From: Iamia majanohamensis
Lineage (GTDB): Bacteria > Actinomycetota > Acidimicrobiia > Acidimicrobiales > Iamiaceae
DNA: 64,000 nucleotides
Assembly: GCF_028532485.1 (NCBI RefSeq)
Contig: NZ_CP116942.1
Location: 4,402,001 to 4,466,000, forward strand
Reading direction: 5' to 3'
The translations under genes and the position numbers were made by a program. The notes under the pieces are model-generated. The model made no database searches. It saw only the letters and a list, made by a program, of their open reading frames with translations, and was not told the origin of the DNA. Below are positions 25,689 through 36,951 of this stretch, one piece after another; the first letter of the stretch is position 1; each line of letters opens with the position of its first letter.

Positions 25689-27104
25689 TCAGAGGCCCAG
25701 GTGGCGGAGGGCCGAGCGGGCCGCGCCGGCGCCGCACATGCCGTGCACCCCGCCCCCGGGCGGGGTGGCGGCCGAGCACAGGTACACACCGGGGATGCCG
25801 GTGGCGTAGGGGTCGGGGGCGAGGCGGGGGCGGACCACCACCTGCCACGGGTCGTTGGCCCCGGTGGCGATGTCGCCTCCGGTGAAGTTGGCGTTGTCCG
25901 CCTCCACCTGGGCCGGACCCCGGGTGTGGATCCCGACGATGCGCTCCCGCAGGCCGGGGGCGAAGCGCTCCAGCTGGCCCAGCACGGCCTCGGTGCCGTC
26001 GCCGTCCCAGCCGTGGGGGACGTGGGCGTAGGCCCAGACCGGGTGGACGTCGCCGACGGCGCGGGACGGGTCGGGCAGCGACTGCTGGGCCACCAGGACG
26101 AAGGGGCGCTCGGGCATCCGGCCCCGGTGGACCTCGGCCTCGGCCGTCGCCACGTCCTCCAGGGTGCCCCCGAGGTGCACGGTGCCGGCCCGGCGGGCCG
26201 CCTCGGCGATCCACGGCACCCCGCCCTCGACGGCGAGGTCGACCTTCCACGCCCCCGGTCCCCGCCGGTAGCGGCGGTAGGCCCGGCGCACCCGGTCGGG
26301 CAGGGCGTCGCCGGCGATGGTGGCGAAGGGCCCCGGTGCGAGGTCGCACAGGGTCACCTCGGCCGGGGGCAGGTCGCCCAGCGACCGGACGGTCACGCCG
26401 GTCTCGATGGTGCCGCCGCGGGCCCGCAGCAGCGAGGCCAGGGCGTCGGTGATGGCGGCCGACCCGCCCCGGGCCACGGGCCAGCCCACGTGGTGGCACG
26501 AGGCGGTGAGCATGAGGCCGATGGCGGCGGTGGTGGGGCGGGTGAGGGGGTGGATGGCGTGGGCGGCCACGCCGGCGAAGAGCGCACGGGCCTCGGCGGT
26601 GTGCCACCGCCGGGCCAGGAGGGTGGCCGGCTGCAGGGCCCGGGGCCCGAAGGCGGCGAGGAGCAGGGGGTGGCGGGGCAGGTGCTGGAGCGGACGCATC
26701 AGGTCCTCGGCGGCGGCCGCGAAGCGGCGCGACAGGGTGGCGAAGGTGCGCCGCCAGGCGTCGCCGTCGGGGCCGAGGCCGGCCACGGTGTCGTCGAGGG
26801 AGCGCCGCAGCACGCCGGCCCGCCCGCCGTCGAGGGGGTGGACGAGGTCGACCTCGGGCCAGCACCACTCCAGGCCGTGGTCGGCGAGGGGCAGGGACGA
26901 GAGGAGGGGCGAGGCCACGCCGAAGGGGTGGACGGCCGAGCACACGTCGTGGCGGAGGCCGGGGAGGGTCAGCTCCTCGGTGCGGGTGCCGCCGCCGATG
27001 GTGTCGGCCGCCTCGAGCACGGTGACCGCGCACCCGGCCCCGGCCAGCACCACCGCGGCGGCCAGGCCGTTGGGCCCGGACCCGACCACCACCGCGTCGA
27101 CCAC
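25689..27104 (-). CDS. FAD-dependent oxidoreductase, phytoene desaturase (CrtI)-like
   Basis: A 471-residue protein with the dinucleotide-binding motif VVVGSGPNGLAAAVVLAGAG at the N-terminus, followed by VLEAADTIGGGTRTEE, as in CrtI/PYROXD2-type amine-oxidase-like flavoproteins. The C-terminal PGVYLCSAATPPGGGVHGMCG is the second FAD-contact block of that family. The substrate is not evident; no carotenoid genes are near. GTG 27104 is chosen because GGAGG lies five bases before it; GTG 27110 overlaps that box. Confidence 0.86.
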   Translation of the reverse strand: MVDAVVVGSGPNGLAAAVVLAGAGCAVTVLEAADTIGGGTRTEELTLPGLRHDVCSAVHPFGVASPLLSSLPLADHGLEWCWPEVDLVHPLDGGRAGVLRRSLDDTVAGLGPDGDAWRRTFATLSRRFAAAAEDLMRPLQHLPRHPLLLAAFGPRALQPATLLARRWHTAEARALFAGVAAHAIHPLTRPTTAAIGLMLTASCHHVGWPVARGGSAAITDALASLLRARGGTIETGVTVRSLGDLPPAEVTLCDLAPGPFATIAGDALPDRVRRAYRRYRRGPGAWKVDLAVEGGVPWIAEAARRAGTVHLGGTLEDVATAEAEVHRGRMPERPFVLVAQQSLPDPSRAVGDVHPVWAYAHVPHGWDGDGTEAVLGQLERFAPGLRERIVGIHTRGPAQVEADNANFTGGDIATGANDPWQVVVRPRLAPDPYATGIPGVYLCSAATPPGGGVHGMCGAGAARSALRHLGL

Positions 27105-27201
27105 GTGCACCTCCGTCGGCCGCGCCCGGTGCCCGGCCCGGCGTCGACGCTACCGGCCGCCCGGTGCGCCCCGACGGGGAGCCGGGGCCGTCCCGGACCC
27201 C

Positions 27202-27864
27202 TCAGCCGTCGTCGTCGGTGAGCTCGTGGACCTGCACCTCGAGGGTGTCGAAGGGGTCCGAGCCGTCCACGAAGCCGGCCAGCACACCGCTCGCCTCGCC
27301 CGGGCCCGGGGCCTCCACCAGGCCCCGCTCGACGAGGACCGCGACCAGCTGCTCGCGGGACTCGTCGGCCACCTGGGCCGCGACCGCGGCCCCGCTGCGC
27401 GGCAGGTCGGCCGCCTCCGCGCCCCGGCGCAGCCCGGCCAGGACCGGCGCCGCCTCCTCGACCAGGGCGTCGAAGGAGGGGCCGTCGGGCGCGGCGTCGA
27501 CGACGGCGACCGCATCGGCCCCCACCCACGCCGAGAGGCGGCCGACGACGGCGTCGACCGCGCCGGCCTCGGCGACCGCCTCGAAGAAGGCGCCCAGCTC
27601 GGCGTCGGTGAGGTCGGAGGCCGGGGCGGCGGCGACGGCGTCGAGGGCCTCGGGGTCGAGGAGCGCGACCACCCCGTCGGCCTGGTCGTCGCCGACGCCC
27701 TCGGCCGCGACCACCTCGACGACCTCGACCACCTGCTCGGGCGCACCGCCTCGCGCCTGGGCCACCGCGTCGTCGACCGCAGCGCGGTCGCCACCGTCGT
27801 CGGTGCAGGCCGCTGCCACGAGCAGGGCGGCGGCGAGGGCGAGGGTGCGCACCGTCGGGCTCAC
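27202..27864 (-). CDS. lipoprotein sharing a C-terminal module with its neighbour
   Basis: A 220-residue lipoprotein (hydrophobic ALAAALLVAAAC signal), Asp/Ala/Val-rich and probably helical. Its last 35 residues, starting PGPGEASG at 186, match the last 39 residues of the upstream 667-residue protein (PGxGEASGxLAGxVDGxDPFDxL), although the rest is unrelated. The GTG overlaps that gene's stop by GTGA, so the two are translationally coupled. By position it could be a surface partner or immunity-like factor for the WXG100-type protein; this is inference. Confidence 0.7.
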   Translation of the reverse strand: MSPTVRTLALAAALLVAAACTDDGGDRAAVDDAVAQARGGAPEQVVEVVEVVAAEGVGDDQADGVVALLDPEALDAVAAAPASDLTDAELGAFFEAVAEAGAVDAVVGRLSAWVGADAVAVVDAAPDGPSFDALVEEAAPVLAGLRRGAEAADLPRSGAAVAAQVADESREQLVAVLVERGLVEAPGPGEASGVLAGFVDGSDPFDTLEVQVHELTDDDG

Positions 27865-29864
27865 CACGCGTCCTCGGCGTCGCCGTCGGCCTCGGCGAGG
27901 GTGGACTGGGCCAGCTCGTCGAAGGGGTCGTCGCCGTCGACGTAGCCGGCCAGGCGACCGCTGGCCTCGCCGTCGCCGGGGCGCTCGATCTCGCCGTCGG
28001 CCACCAGCTGGTCGACCGCACGCTCCCGCCAGAGGTCCTCCATCTGGCCGGCCAGGTCGTCGGAGTCGGTCTCGGGGGCGGCGTCGCGGCCCTCGATGGC
28101 GTCGGCGCCGAACCCGCCGAGGGTGCGGATGACGAGCCCACCCCCTCCGATGGCCGCCGCCGCGCCGACCCCCAGGGGGCCGCCGGCGAGCAGGGGGGCG
28201 AGGGTGGCGCCCCCGGTGGTCACCAGGCCCAGGCCCGACTCGAGCCCGGCCGCGAGGGCGGCGTTGGCCTCCTCGTTGGACCGCTCGGTCTCGGCCAGGC
28301 CCCGGTAGGTGGCCCCGAGCACGGGGGTGACGTGGTCCATGTCGATGGCCAGGCCCTCGCGGTCGTAGGCCCCGTCGGCGAAGGCCCCGGTGACGACCGA
28401 GTCGCCGTACTCCCGCAGCTGGGCCCCGAGGATGGTGACCGCCTCGTCGTCGTAGCCGAGCTCCTCCACGAAGGCCACGTAGGTCTGGCGGCTGAAGCGT
28501 CCGTCCTCGACCTCGCTGGTCAGCGACTCCGTGGCCGCCACGTCGCCGATCTCGGGCAGGTAGGGCAGCAGGGTGCGCGCGGCGTCGCGCTTGATGCCGT
28601 CGGGGACGTCGCCCTGGCCGACGAGGCCCATCAGGTCATCGTAGGAGTCGAGCAGGCGGCCCTCGTCGGTGACGACGTCGAGGGTCTCGCCCGGGTGGGC
28701 CGGGTCGGGGGCGCCGTAGGGGGCCTCGAGGAAGGCGTTGACGACGACGCCGCCGGCCCGGTCGTGGAGGTCGGCGATCATGTCCTCCTGCTCGTAGGGC
28801 AGCCAGAGGTGGTCGTCGGGGCGGACCAGGACGTCGCGCTGGTCGGTGCCCCGGGTGGCGAAGTCGTAGGAGGCGGCCACGTTGTCCTCCAGGGCCCGCA
28901 GGGCGACGAGGCCGGGCGAGGCCAGGTCGTGGTCCTGGTAGCGGAACCCGAACCCGCCGGTGCCGGGGTACCAGGTCTCGGACTCGAAGGGGTCGCCCGC
29001 CCCGGAGTCGAGGGACCCGGTGGGCCCGACGTAGCGGCCGCCCTCGCCCGCCACGAGCAGGGCGTCGGCCCCGTCGGCCAGCCAGCGGGGGTCGTAGAGC
29101 GACCCGTCCCCGGACATGAGCAGGGCCAGCTGGTGCTGCTCCCACCACACGTCCTCGTCGGGGTGGCCCAGGGCCTCCATCTCCTCCTCCAGGTCGACCC
29201 CGTTGGTGGCCCGGGCCCAGCCGTCGGCGTAGCGGTGGACCACGTCGCTCAGGTCGCTCTCGTCGCGGTCCACCTCGGCCATGCGGTCGATGCTGCCGAG
29301 CAGGGCCCGGATGCCGTCCTCGCCGAGCACGTCGTAGTAGCCGGTGGCGTAGTCCGCGTCGCCCATGCGCTCGGACTGCGCCTCGATGAGGGCCCGCAGC
29401 TCGTCGTAGCCGTCCATGTGGGAGTCGAGGAAGACGAGGTCGTGAGCGTCGAACGCCTCCGGGTCGATGCCCATCTCCCGGAGCTGGTCGGCCAGCTCCC
29501 GGGCCCCGGCCTGGCCGTCGGCGGCCTCCTCGGCCTCGGCGATGGTGGGCTCGCCGACCAGCTTGGACAGGGCGGTGTCGTCGACGGTGAAGGACCCGCC
29601 GCCCTCGGCCGACCCCGCCTCGCGGAAGCCCCGGGCCACCGAGGTCACCCACGTGGCGAGGTGGTCGGTCTCCGCCGCCAGCTCCTCGACGTCGTCGGCG
29701 GCGGCGTCGACGTCGAGCGACACCGCCACCTCGCCGGCCCCGTCGACGAAGGCCCCGAGGACCCGACGGGCGTCGGCCGCCAGGGTGCGGAGGTCGTCGG
29801 CCATGGGCCCCACGGTGCGGGCGTAGGCATCCAGGGCGGCGGGACGGGCGGAGCTGGTGGGCAC
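27861..29864 (-). CDS. large WXG100/DUF6571-like protein
   Basis: A 667-residue protein without a signal peptide. Residues 1-90 are helical and resemble the N-terminal WXG100/LXG-like domains of type VII-linked proteins. The middle (about 95-530) resembles the long DUF6571-type proteins of actinobacteria, with FVEELGYDDEAV and DVAATESLTSEVEDGRFS. A Gly/Ala-rich hydrophobic stretch spans about 540-585. The C-terminus (from 629) shares a PGxGEASGxLAGxVDG module with the downstream lipoprotein. GTG 29864 has CGAGG upstream. Export by a type VII-like system is inferred; no EccC-type ATPase is in this window. Confidence 0.65.
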   Translation of the reverse strand: MPTSSARPAALDAYARTVGPMADDLRTLAADARRVLGAFVDGAGEVAVSLDVDAAADDVEELAAETDHLATWVTSVARGFREAGSAEGGGSFTVDDTALSKLVGEPTIAEAEEAADGQAGARELADQLREMGIDPEAFDAHDLVFLDSHMDGYDELRALIEAQSERMGDADYATGYYDVLGEDGIRALLGSIDRMAEVDRDESDLSDVVHRYADGWARATNGVDLEEEMEALGHPDEDVWWEQHQLALLMSGDGSLYDPRWLADGADALLVAGEGGRYVGPTGSLDSGAGDPFESETWYPGTGGFGFRYQDHDLASPGLVALRALEDNVAASYDFATRGTDQRDVLVRPDDHLWLPYEQEDMIADLHDRAGGVVVNAFLEAPYGAPDPAHPGETLDVVTDEGRLLDSYDDLMGLVGQGDVPDGIKRDAARTLLPYLPEIGDVAATESLTSEVEDGRFSRQTYVAFVEELGYDDEAVTILGAQLREYGDSVVTGAFADGAYDREGLAIDMDHVTPVLGATYRGLAETERSNEEANAALAAGLESGLGLVTTGGATLAPLLAGGPLGVGAAAAIGGGGLVIRTLGGFGADAIEGRDAAPETDSDDLAGQMEDLWRERAVDQLVADGEIERPGDGEASGRLAGYVDGDDPFDELAQSTLAEADGDAEDAW

Positions 29865-29969
29865 GGGGGACCTCGGGGCGCCGGGCGGACCCGGCGGTGC
29901 GGGGGAAGGTGTGCATGTTCTTACCCCTCGTGCTGTTTCGTTCACACCTGCCCGGGGAACGAGGGACCC

Positions 29970-30356
29970 ATGCCCATCGAGCGCGTCAGCCCCGTCGAGG
30001 GGGCCCGGGTGGTCGACTTCGACTACGCCGCCGCGGAGCACGCCCACGCCTGGGCCACTCGCACCCTGCCCCGCTCGCTGTCGGACCAGGCCGCCCCCCG
30101 CCGCCAGGCCGCCCGCGACGCCGGCGACGGGTGGGAGGGCCACTTCCGCGAGGAGTTCGACCGGGCCGAGGCCGATCTGGCCACGCGGGTGTCCACCGCC
30201 GGGGGCCTGGGCTCGGTCACCCTCGCCGGCACCATCACCCGCGCCGTCGACGACGCCAACGAGCGCCAGCGCCGCTACAACCGCGAGCACCGGGCGGCCG
30301 AGGAGGCGGCCTCGGCGCCGACGTCGGTGCCGGGCCCCACTCGCCCGGGTCCGTAG
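29970..30356 (+). CDS. small WXG100-like protein
   Basis: A 128-residue helical protein with a WEG turn at 55-57 (DGWEGHFREEFDRAEADL) between two helices, the layout of WXG100/ESAT-6-like proteins, and a Pro/Ser/Thr tail. It is divergent from the 667-residue protein over a 105-bp spacer that is AT-richer than its surroundings (TTCTTACCCC and TGTTTCGTTC), so the two are likely co-regulated and may form a heterodimer. ATG 29970 has GAGGGA seven bases upstream. Confidence 0.65.
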   Translation: MPIERVSPVEGARVVDFDYAAAEHAHAWATRTLPRSLSDQAAPRRQAARDAGDGWEGHFREEFDRAEADLATRVSTAGGLGSVTLAGTITRAVDDANERQRRYNREHRAAEEAASAPTSVPGPTRPGP

Positions 30357-30410
30357 GGACCCGGGCGGGGAGCACGGTCACCGGGCGGACCCGGGCGGGC
30401 CCGCCGCCGC

Positions 30411-32771
<2,361 letters not shown>

Positions 32772-32792
32772 GGTCGCCTCCCTAGTGACTTG

Positions 32793-32807
32793 CGATGTGC
32801 AAGCAAC
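32793..32807 (-). promoter_or_regulatory. CTTGC-N5-GCAAG inverted repeat in the lon promoter
   Basis: The palindrome lies in an AT-richer patch (TTGTTGCTTGC) about 20 bases upstream of the lon ribosome-binding site. In other actinobacteria lon and clp genes are controlled by HspR or ClgR through inverted repeats of comparable size; this one does not match the HAIR consensus fully. Confidence 0.45.
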
Positions 32808-32872
32808 AACCTAGGACCGGGCCCGGCGATTCCCACCGGGGCGCCCCGGGCTCGTGGCGGTCGCCACACGCC

Positions 32873-32878
32873 TACCGT
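32873..32878 (+). promoter_or_regulatory. -10 box TACCGT, start at 32887 (MFS)
   Basis: Eight bases before the GTG; this decides the start over GTG 32854. Confidence 0.55.
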
Positions 32879-32886
32879 GGCGGGCC

Positions 32887-34281
32887 GTGGCGGTCAGCGA
32901 GCCCCCCGGCGCCCTGCGCCTGGCCCGGCCCTTCCTCGCGGTGGGGATGGCCCGGTTCTGCGTCCAGCTCGACTTCTTCTCGCTCAACCTGGCGCTGCCC
33001 ACCATCGCCCGCGACCTCGGGTCGTCGGTCACCGACCTGCAGTGGCTGCTGAGCGGCTACCTGCTGGCCCTCGGGTCCCTGCTGGTGCCGGCGGCGCGCG
33101 CCGCCGACGTGGTCGGGCGCCGGGTGGTGCTGCTGGTCGGGATCGCCGTGTTCGGCACCACCTCGCTGGTGTGCGGGCTGGTGTCGTCGGTGCCGGTGCT
33201 GATCGCCGCTCGCGTGGTCCAGGGCGTGGGCGCGGCCATGATCATGCCCACCGCCTTCGCCCTGGTCACCAACGCCACCGGCGAGGACGAGCGCCCGCGG
33301 ATCATGGGGATCCTCATCGGCCTGGCCGGGCTGGGCACCGCGCTGGGCCCGGTCGTGGGCGGCGTGCTGGCCGGCACCCTCGGGTGGCGGTGGGTGTTCC
33401 TCGTCAACGTGCCCATCGCGGTGGGGGCCTTCCTCGGCGTGCGCCGGATGGCCGAGTCCCGCGACGCCACCGGGCCCCGGTCCCTCGCCGGGCTGGACCG
33501 CTGGGGCGTGGTCACCGTCGTGGGCGGTCTGGCCCTGGTGAGCCTGGCCATCGACGACGTGTCGAGCCAGGGGTGGACCTCGCCCGCGACGGTGGGCCCC
33601 CTCCTCGGCGGGGTGGTGCTGCTGGCCCTCTTCGCCCGCAACGAGACCCGGGTCGCGCACCCGCTGGTGCGGCCGTCGCTGCTCCGCCACGGCCCCTACA
33701 CCGTGCTGCTCGTGGCCGGCGCCCTCGCCAACGTGGGCGCCGACGTCTTCGTGCTGGCGGCCACGCTCGACCTCCAGACCCTGCGCGACCTGTCGGCCGG
33801 CGAGGCCGGCCTCCTCTTCTTCGTGGCCTCGGCGTCGATGGCGGTCTGCGGCCCCCTGTCGGGGTGGCTGGCCCGGCGCATGCCGGCGGCCCGGGTCATG
33901 GGCCTGTCGCTCACCCTGTCCGCCCCCGTCCTGGTGCTGCTGGGCCTGGTGACCCCGCTGCCCCTCTACGTCGTGGTCATGTGCCTGTGCGGGTTCACCA
34001 CGAGCATCGGCTACTCCCTGGCCCAGCTGGCCGTGCAGACGGTGCTGCCCGCGGCCCGCTCGGCCGAGGGCACGAGCGTGCTGCTCACCGCCCTGGTCAC
34101 CCTCGGCGGCCTCGGCGTGGTGGTGGCCACCGCGGTGATCGAGGCGGTGGGCGACCAGCAGGTCACCGAGGACGGCCTCCTCGCCGCCCTCGCGGGCGTG
34201 GCCGCCCTGCTGCTGGTGGCGGGGCTCGTCACCCTGGCCCGGGCCCCCCGCCCGGGCGACCCCGCGCCGGCCGGGTCCTGA
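32887..34281 (+). CDS. MFS transporter, DHA2 (EmrB/QacA-like) drug exporter
   Basis: A 464-residue integral membrane protein with about 14 hydrophobic helices. MFS motif A is degenerate (AARAADVVGRRVVLLVG), and motif C, typical of drug/H+ antiporters, is seen in GLGTALGPVVGGVLAG. DLQWLLSGYLLALGSL is characteristic of the DHA2 family. It should export hydrophobic compounds by proton antiport. GTG 32887 follows TACCGT by eight bases. It is divergent from lon. Confidence 0.9.
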   Translation: MAVSEPPGALRLARPFLAVGMARFCVQLDFFSLNLALPTIARDLGSSVTDLQWLLSGYLLALGSLLVPAARAADVVGRRVVLLVGIAVFGTTSLVCGLVSSVPVLIAARVVQGVGAAMIMPTAFALVTNATGEDERPRIMGILIGLAGLGTALGPVVGGVLAGTLGWRWVFLVNVPIAVGAFLGVRRMAESRDATGPRSLAGLDRWGVVTVVGGLALVSLAIDDVSSQGWTSPATVGPLLGGVVLLALFARNETRVAHPLVRPSLLRHGPYTVLLVAGALANVGADVFVLAATLDLQTLRDLSAGEAGLLFFVASASMAVCGPLSGWLARRMPAARVMGLSLTLSAPVLVLLGLVTPLPLYVVVMCLCGFTTSIGYSLAQLAVQTVLPAARSAEGTSVLLTALVTLGGLGVVVATAVIEAVGDQQVTEDGLLAALAGVAALLLVAGLVTLARAPRPGDPAPAGS

Positions 34282-34288
34282 GGTCGGC

Positions 34289-34870
34289 CTAGGCCAGGTC
34301 GCCGCGGACGACCACGGCGCCGTCGGGGGCGGTGACCTCGAAGCGGGCCACCTCGGACCGCAGCACGGCGCCGTTGGTGCGGCACCGCATGAGGCCGTCG
34401 GTGCCCACGAAGCCGCCGGCCTCGACGGGGCGGTCGGACCGGTCGACGTAGGTCATGGCGTAGCCGGTGCCCGGCTCCAGGCCGGACACGTCGAGCAGCA
34501 CCTCGAGGCCCCAGGTGTGGTCGATGAGGCGGGCCTCGGCCGCCACCCCCTCGGTCGTGGTCAGGGTGCCCACCGCCTCGGTGGGCACCTCGTCGGCGCC
34601 GTCGTCGCCCACCAGCAGGACCGCGCCGGTGACCCCGGCGGCGACCCCACCGGCCGCGGCCGCGCCCATCCACAGCAGGCGGCGCCGGGAGGGGTCGGCC
34701 GGCCCCCCGGCGGCGACGGGCGCGGGCGCGGCGTCGGCGGCGAGCCGGGCCACGTGCGCGGCGCGGTCGGGGTCCGCCGGGGGCACGGGGACCGCAAGGG
34801 CCCGGCCCAGGGCGTCGAGCAGGGCCTCGTCGCCCTCGGCGCCCGGCGGTGGGGTGCGGTCGTCGCTCAC
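34289..34870 (-). CDS. membrane-anchored anti-sigma factor (RskA-like)
   Basis: A 193-residue protein with a short acidic cytoplasmic part, one membrane helix (RRRLLWMGAAAAGGVAAGVTGAVLLVG) and an extracytoplasmic domain with GYAMTYVDRSDRPVEAGGFVG, like anti-sigma-K (RskA) C-terminal domains. Its GTG overlaps the stop of the upstream ECF sigma gene (GTGA), the usual arrangement for a sigma/anti-sigma pair. No zinc-binding HxxxCxxC is present. Confidence 0.78.
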   Translation of the reverse strand: MSDDRTPPPGAEGDEALLDALGRALAVPVPPADPDRAAHVARLAADAAPAPVAAGGPADPSRRRLLWMGAAAAGGVAAGVTGAVLLVGDDGADEVPTEAVGTLTTTEGVAAEARLIDHTWGLEVLLDVSGLEPGTGYAMTYVDRSDRPVEAGGFVGTDGLMRCRTNGAVLRSEVARFEVTAPDGAVVVRGDLA

Positions 34871-35451
34871 GGCCCGGTCACCTCCCCCTGGGGCGCGGGG
34901 CCGGTCTCCTCGAGCAGGGCCCGCAGGCGACCGAGGGCGCGGGACTGGGCCATGCGGACCGCCCCGGCCCGCTTGCCCAGGGCGGCGGCGGACTCCTCGG
35001 CGTCGAGGCCCACCACCACGCGGAGGACCAGCACCTCGCGGTCGTCGGGCCCGAGGCGGTCGAAGGCGGCCCGCAGCCCCTGCTCCTCCTCGCGGTGCAG
35101 CGCGGTCTCGGCCGGCCCCGGCTCCGGGGTGGGTGCGGTGCCCAGCGACAGCAGCCCCGGGTCGGTGGTGCGCACCCGCCCGCCGGACCGGTAGGTCTCG
35201 AAGACCACGTTGCGGCAGATGCCCACCAGCCAGGCCACCGGCCCGGCGCCGGGCTGGTAGCGGTCGGCGGCCCCGATGGCCCGGGCCATCGTCTCGCTCA
35301 CCGCGTCCTCGGCCTGGTCGTCGGTGGCCAGCCGGAGCCGGGCGTACCGGAACAGGGCGGGGCGGACGAGGGCGTAGAGGTCGGCCCAGGCCTCCGAGGA
35401 GCCCGCTCGGGCGGCCGAGAAGAGCGCCTCGGCCTCCTCCCTGTCGGTCAC
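34867..35451 (-). CDS. ECF-type RNA polymerase sigma factor
   Basis: A 194-residue sigma factor from GTG 35451, seven bases after CACGCT. Region 2 is LYALVRPALFRYARLRLATDDQAEDAVSETMARAI and region 4 is LGPDDREVLVLRVVVGLDAEESAAALGKRAGAVRMAQSRAL with its helix-turn-helix. It directs RNA polymerase to a stress regulon and is held by the anti-sigma factor encoded downstream. An in-frame GTG at 35553 with GGAGG would add 34 residues and cannot be excluded. Confidence 0.88.
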   Translation of the reverse strand: MTDREEAEALFSAARAGSSEAWADLYALVRPALFRYARLRLATDDQAEDAVSETMARAIGAADRYQPGAGPVAWLVGICRNVVFETYRSGGRVRTTDPGLLSLGTAPTPEPGPAETALHREEEQGLRAAFDRLGPDDREVLVLRVVVGLDAEESAAALGKRAGAVRMAQSRALGRLRALLEETGPAPQGEVTGP

Positions 35452-35709
35452 GGGCGCCAGCGTGGCAGACGCGAGGCCCCGAGCGCGCTGCAGGGCCGCC
35501 ACCCGCGCGGCGACGGGCGGGAGGGCGACGGGGGTCGCGGCAGCGGCGAGCACGGGACGACGACCTCCTGGGTGGTGCGGGGACGGCAGGGACGTCGTCC
35601 CCCCATGGCGGCGGGGCCGACGGTGTCACACTGGGCCCCATCCGCCGGGCCCCCGGCGTCGAACGACGGGCACCCCTCCGGGGGACGACCCGCACCACGA
35701 AGGTGAGCC

Positions 35710-36190
35710 ATGACGACCCTGCACGACTTCTCCGCCGACTCCATCACCGGGGAGGAGGTCGACCTCTCGGCCTACGAGGGCAAGGCCGTCCTCGTGGTCA
35801 ACACCGCGTCGAAGTGCGGGTTCACGCCCCAGTACGAGGGCCTCGAGGAGCTCTACGCGACCTACGCCGACCAGGGGCTCGTCGTCCTCGGCTTCCCCTG
35901 CGAACCAGTTCCAGCACCAGGAGCCGGGCGACGAGGCCGAGATCCAGGAGTTCTGCCAGGTGAACTACGGGGTCACCTTCCCCATGTTCTCCAAGGTCGA
36001 GGTGAACGGCGACGGCGCCCACCCCCTCTACAAGTGGCTGCGGAGCGAGAAGGGCGGGGTCCTCGGCTCCAAGATCAAGTGGAACTTCACCAAGTTCCTG
36101 GTGGGCAAGGACGGCAAGGTGCTCAAGCGCTACGCCTCCACCACCAAGCCCGAGAAGCTGAAGGGCGACATCGAGGACGCCCTGGCCTGA
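35710..36190 (+). pseudogene. glutathione peroxidase family protein, single-base frameshift
   Basis: The first part encodes [20 protein letters not shown], the peroxidatic Cys36 in [10 protein letters not shown], and VVLGFPC. An extra G at 35902 then breaks the frame exactly where FPCNQF is expected. Reading on without that base gives [19 protein letters not shown], then [12 protein letters not shown]-like, WNFTKFLVG and the normal C-terminus, 159 residues in total, the usual length of bacterial peroxidases. Either the gene is broken or the base is a sequencing error; selection looks intact on both sides. Intact relatives reduce peroxides with thioredoxin. Confidence 0.85.
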
Positions 36191-36246
36191 GGGCGCCCCG
36201 GCCGGGCCCGGTGGCCGGGGCCGGTCCCAGCCGCGAGGCTGGCCCC

Positions 36247-36951
36247 GTGTACGCCGAGCACCCCTCCCGCCTTGCCGGGGTCGTGGTCTGGACGGCGGTG
36301 GCCTCCGGCGCCCAGCGGGTCCTGCCCGACGGGTGCATGGACGTCATCTGGCTGGGCGACGAGGTCGTGGTGGCCGGGCCCGACGAGGTGGCCCACGTCT
36401 CCGAGGCCCCGGCGGGGACCCCGTGCACGGGCCTGCGCTTCGCGCCCGGCCTGCTCCCCCCGCTGCTCGGGGTGCCGGCGGCCGCGGTCACGGGGCAGCG
36501 GGTCCCGCTCGCCGAGGTGTGGTCGTCCGCCGAGGTGGAGCGCATGGGCCACGAGGTCGCCCTCGGCGCGCCGCGCAGCGCGGTGCTCGAGGCCCGGCTG
36601 GCGGCGCGGCGGCGCCACGCCGCCCCCGTCGACCCCCGCCTGCCGACGGTGGTCGACGGCCTGGCCGCCGGGGCCCCGGTGGCCGCGGTGGCCGACGCGG
36701 TGGGGCTCAGCGCCCGCCAGCTCCACCGCCGGGCCCGGGACGCGTTCGGCTACGGCCCCAAGGTGCTGGCCCGCATCCTCCGGCTGACCCGGGCCCTCGA
36801 CCTGGCCCGGGCCGGCGTGGCCCCGGCCGCGGTCGCCGCCGCGACCGGCTACGCCGACCAGGCCCACCTGGCGCGCGAGGTGCGGGCCCTGGCCGGGGCG
36901 CCCCTGCGCGAGGTCCTCGCCCCTCAGCCGTCGGCGGGCAGCGGGGCGTAG
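36247..36951 (+). CDS. AraC family transcriptional regulator
   Basis: A 234-residue regulator. The N-terminal half has [21 protein letters not shown], typical of the DUF6597/ligand domain in this AraC subgroup. The C-terminal half has two helix-turn-helix units: [29 protein letters not shown] and [23 protein letters not shown]. The effector is unknown. GTG 36247 is preceded by GAGGCT at six bases. The last 28 bases overlap the end of the convergent VOC gene. Confidence 0.86.
   Translation: MYAEHPSRLAGVVVWTAVASGAQRVLPDGCMDVIWLGDEVVVAGPDEVAHVSEAPAGTPCTGLRFAPGLLPPLLGVPAAAVTGQRVPLAEVWSSAEVERMGHEVALGAPRSAVLEARLAARRRHAAPVDPRLPTVVDGLAAGAPVAAVADAVGLSARQLHRRARDAFGYGPKVLARILRLTRALDLARAGVAPAAVAAATGYADQAHLAREVRALAGAPLREVLAPQPSAGSGA

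Noticed and set aside
23608-27033. A continuous minus-strand open frame of 1141 codons
   Set aside because: It is Arg/Gly/Pro-rich with no domain and runs across real genes on both strands; long antisense frames are expected in DNA this GC-rich. The same applies to other long shadow frames.
27861-29864. Polymorphic toxin with immunity lipoprotein
   Set aside because: No recognisable toxin domain is present at the C-terminus; instead the tail is shared with the lipoprotein, so a toxin-immunity label is not supported.
35815-35910. Selenocysteine or programmed frameshift in the peroxidase
   Set aside because: The active-site codon is TGC (Cys), not TGA, and no slippery heptamer or downstream structure is evident at the extra G, so a plain indel is the simpler reading.
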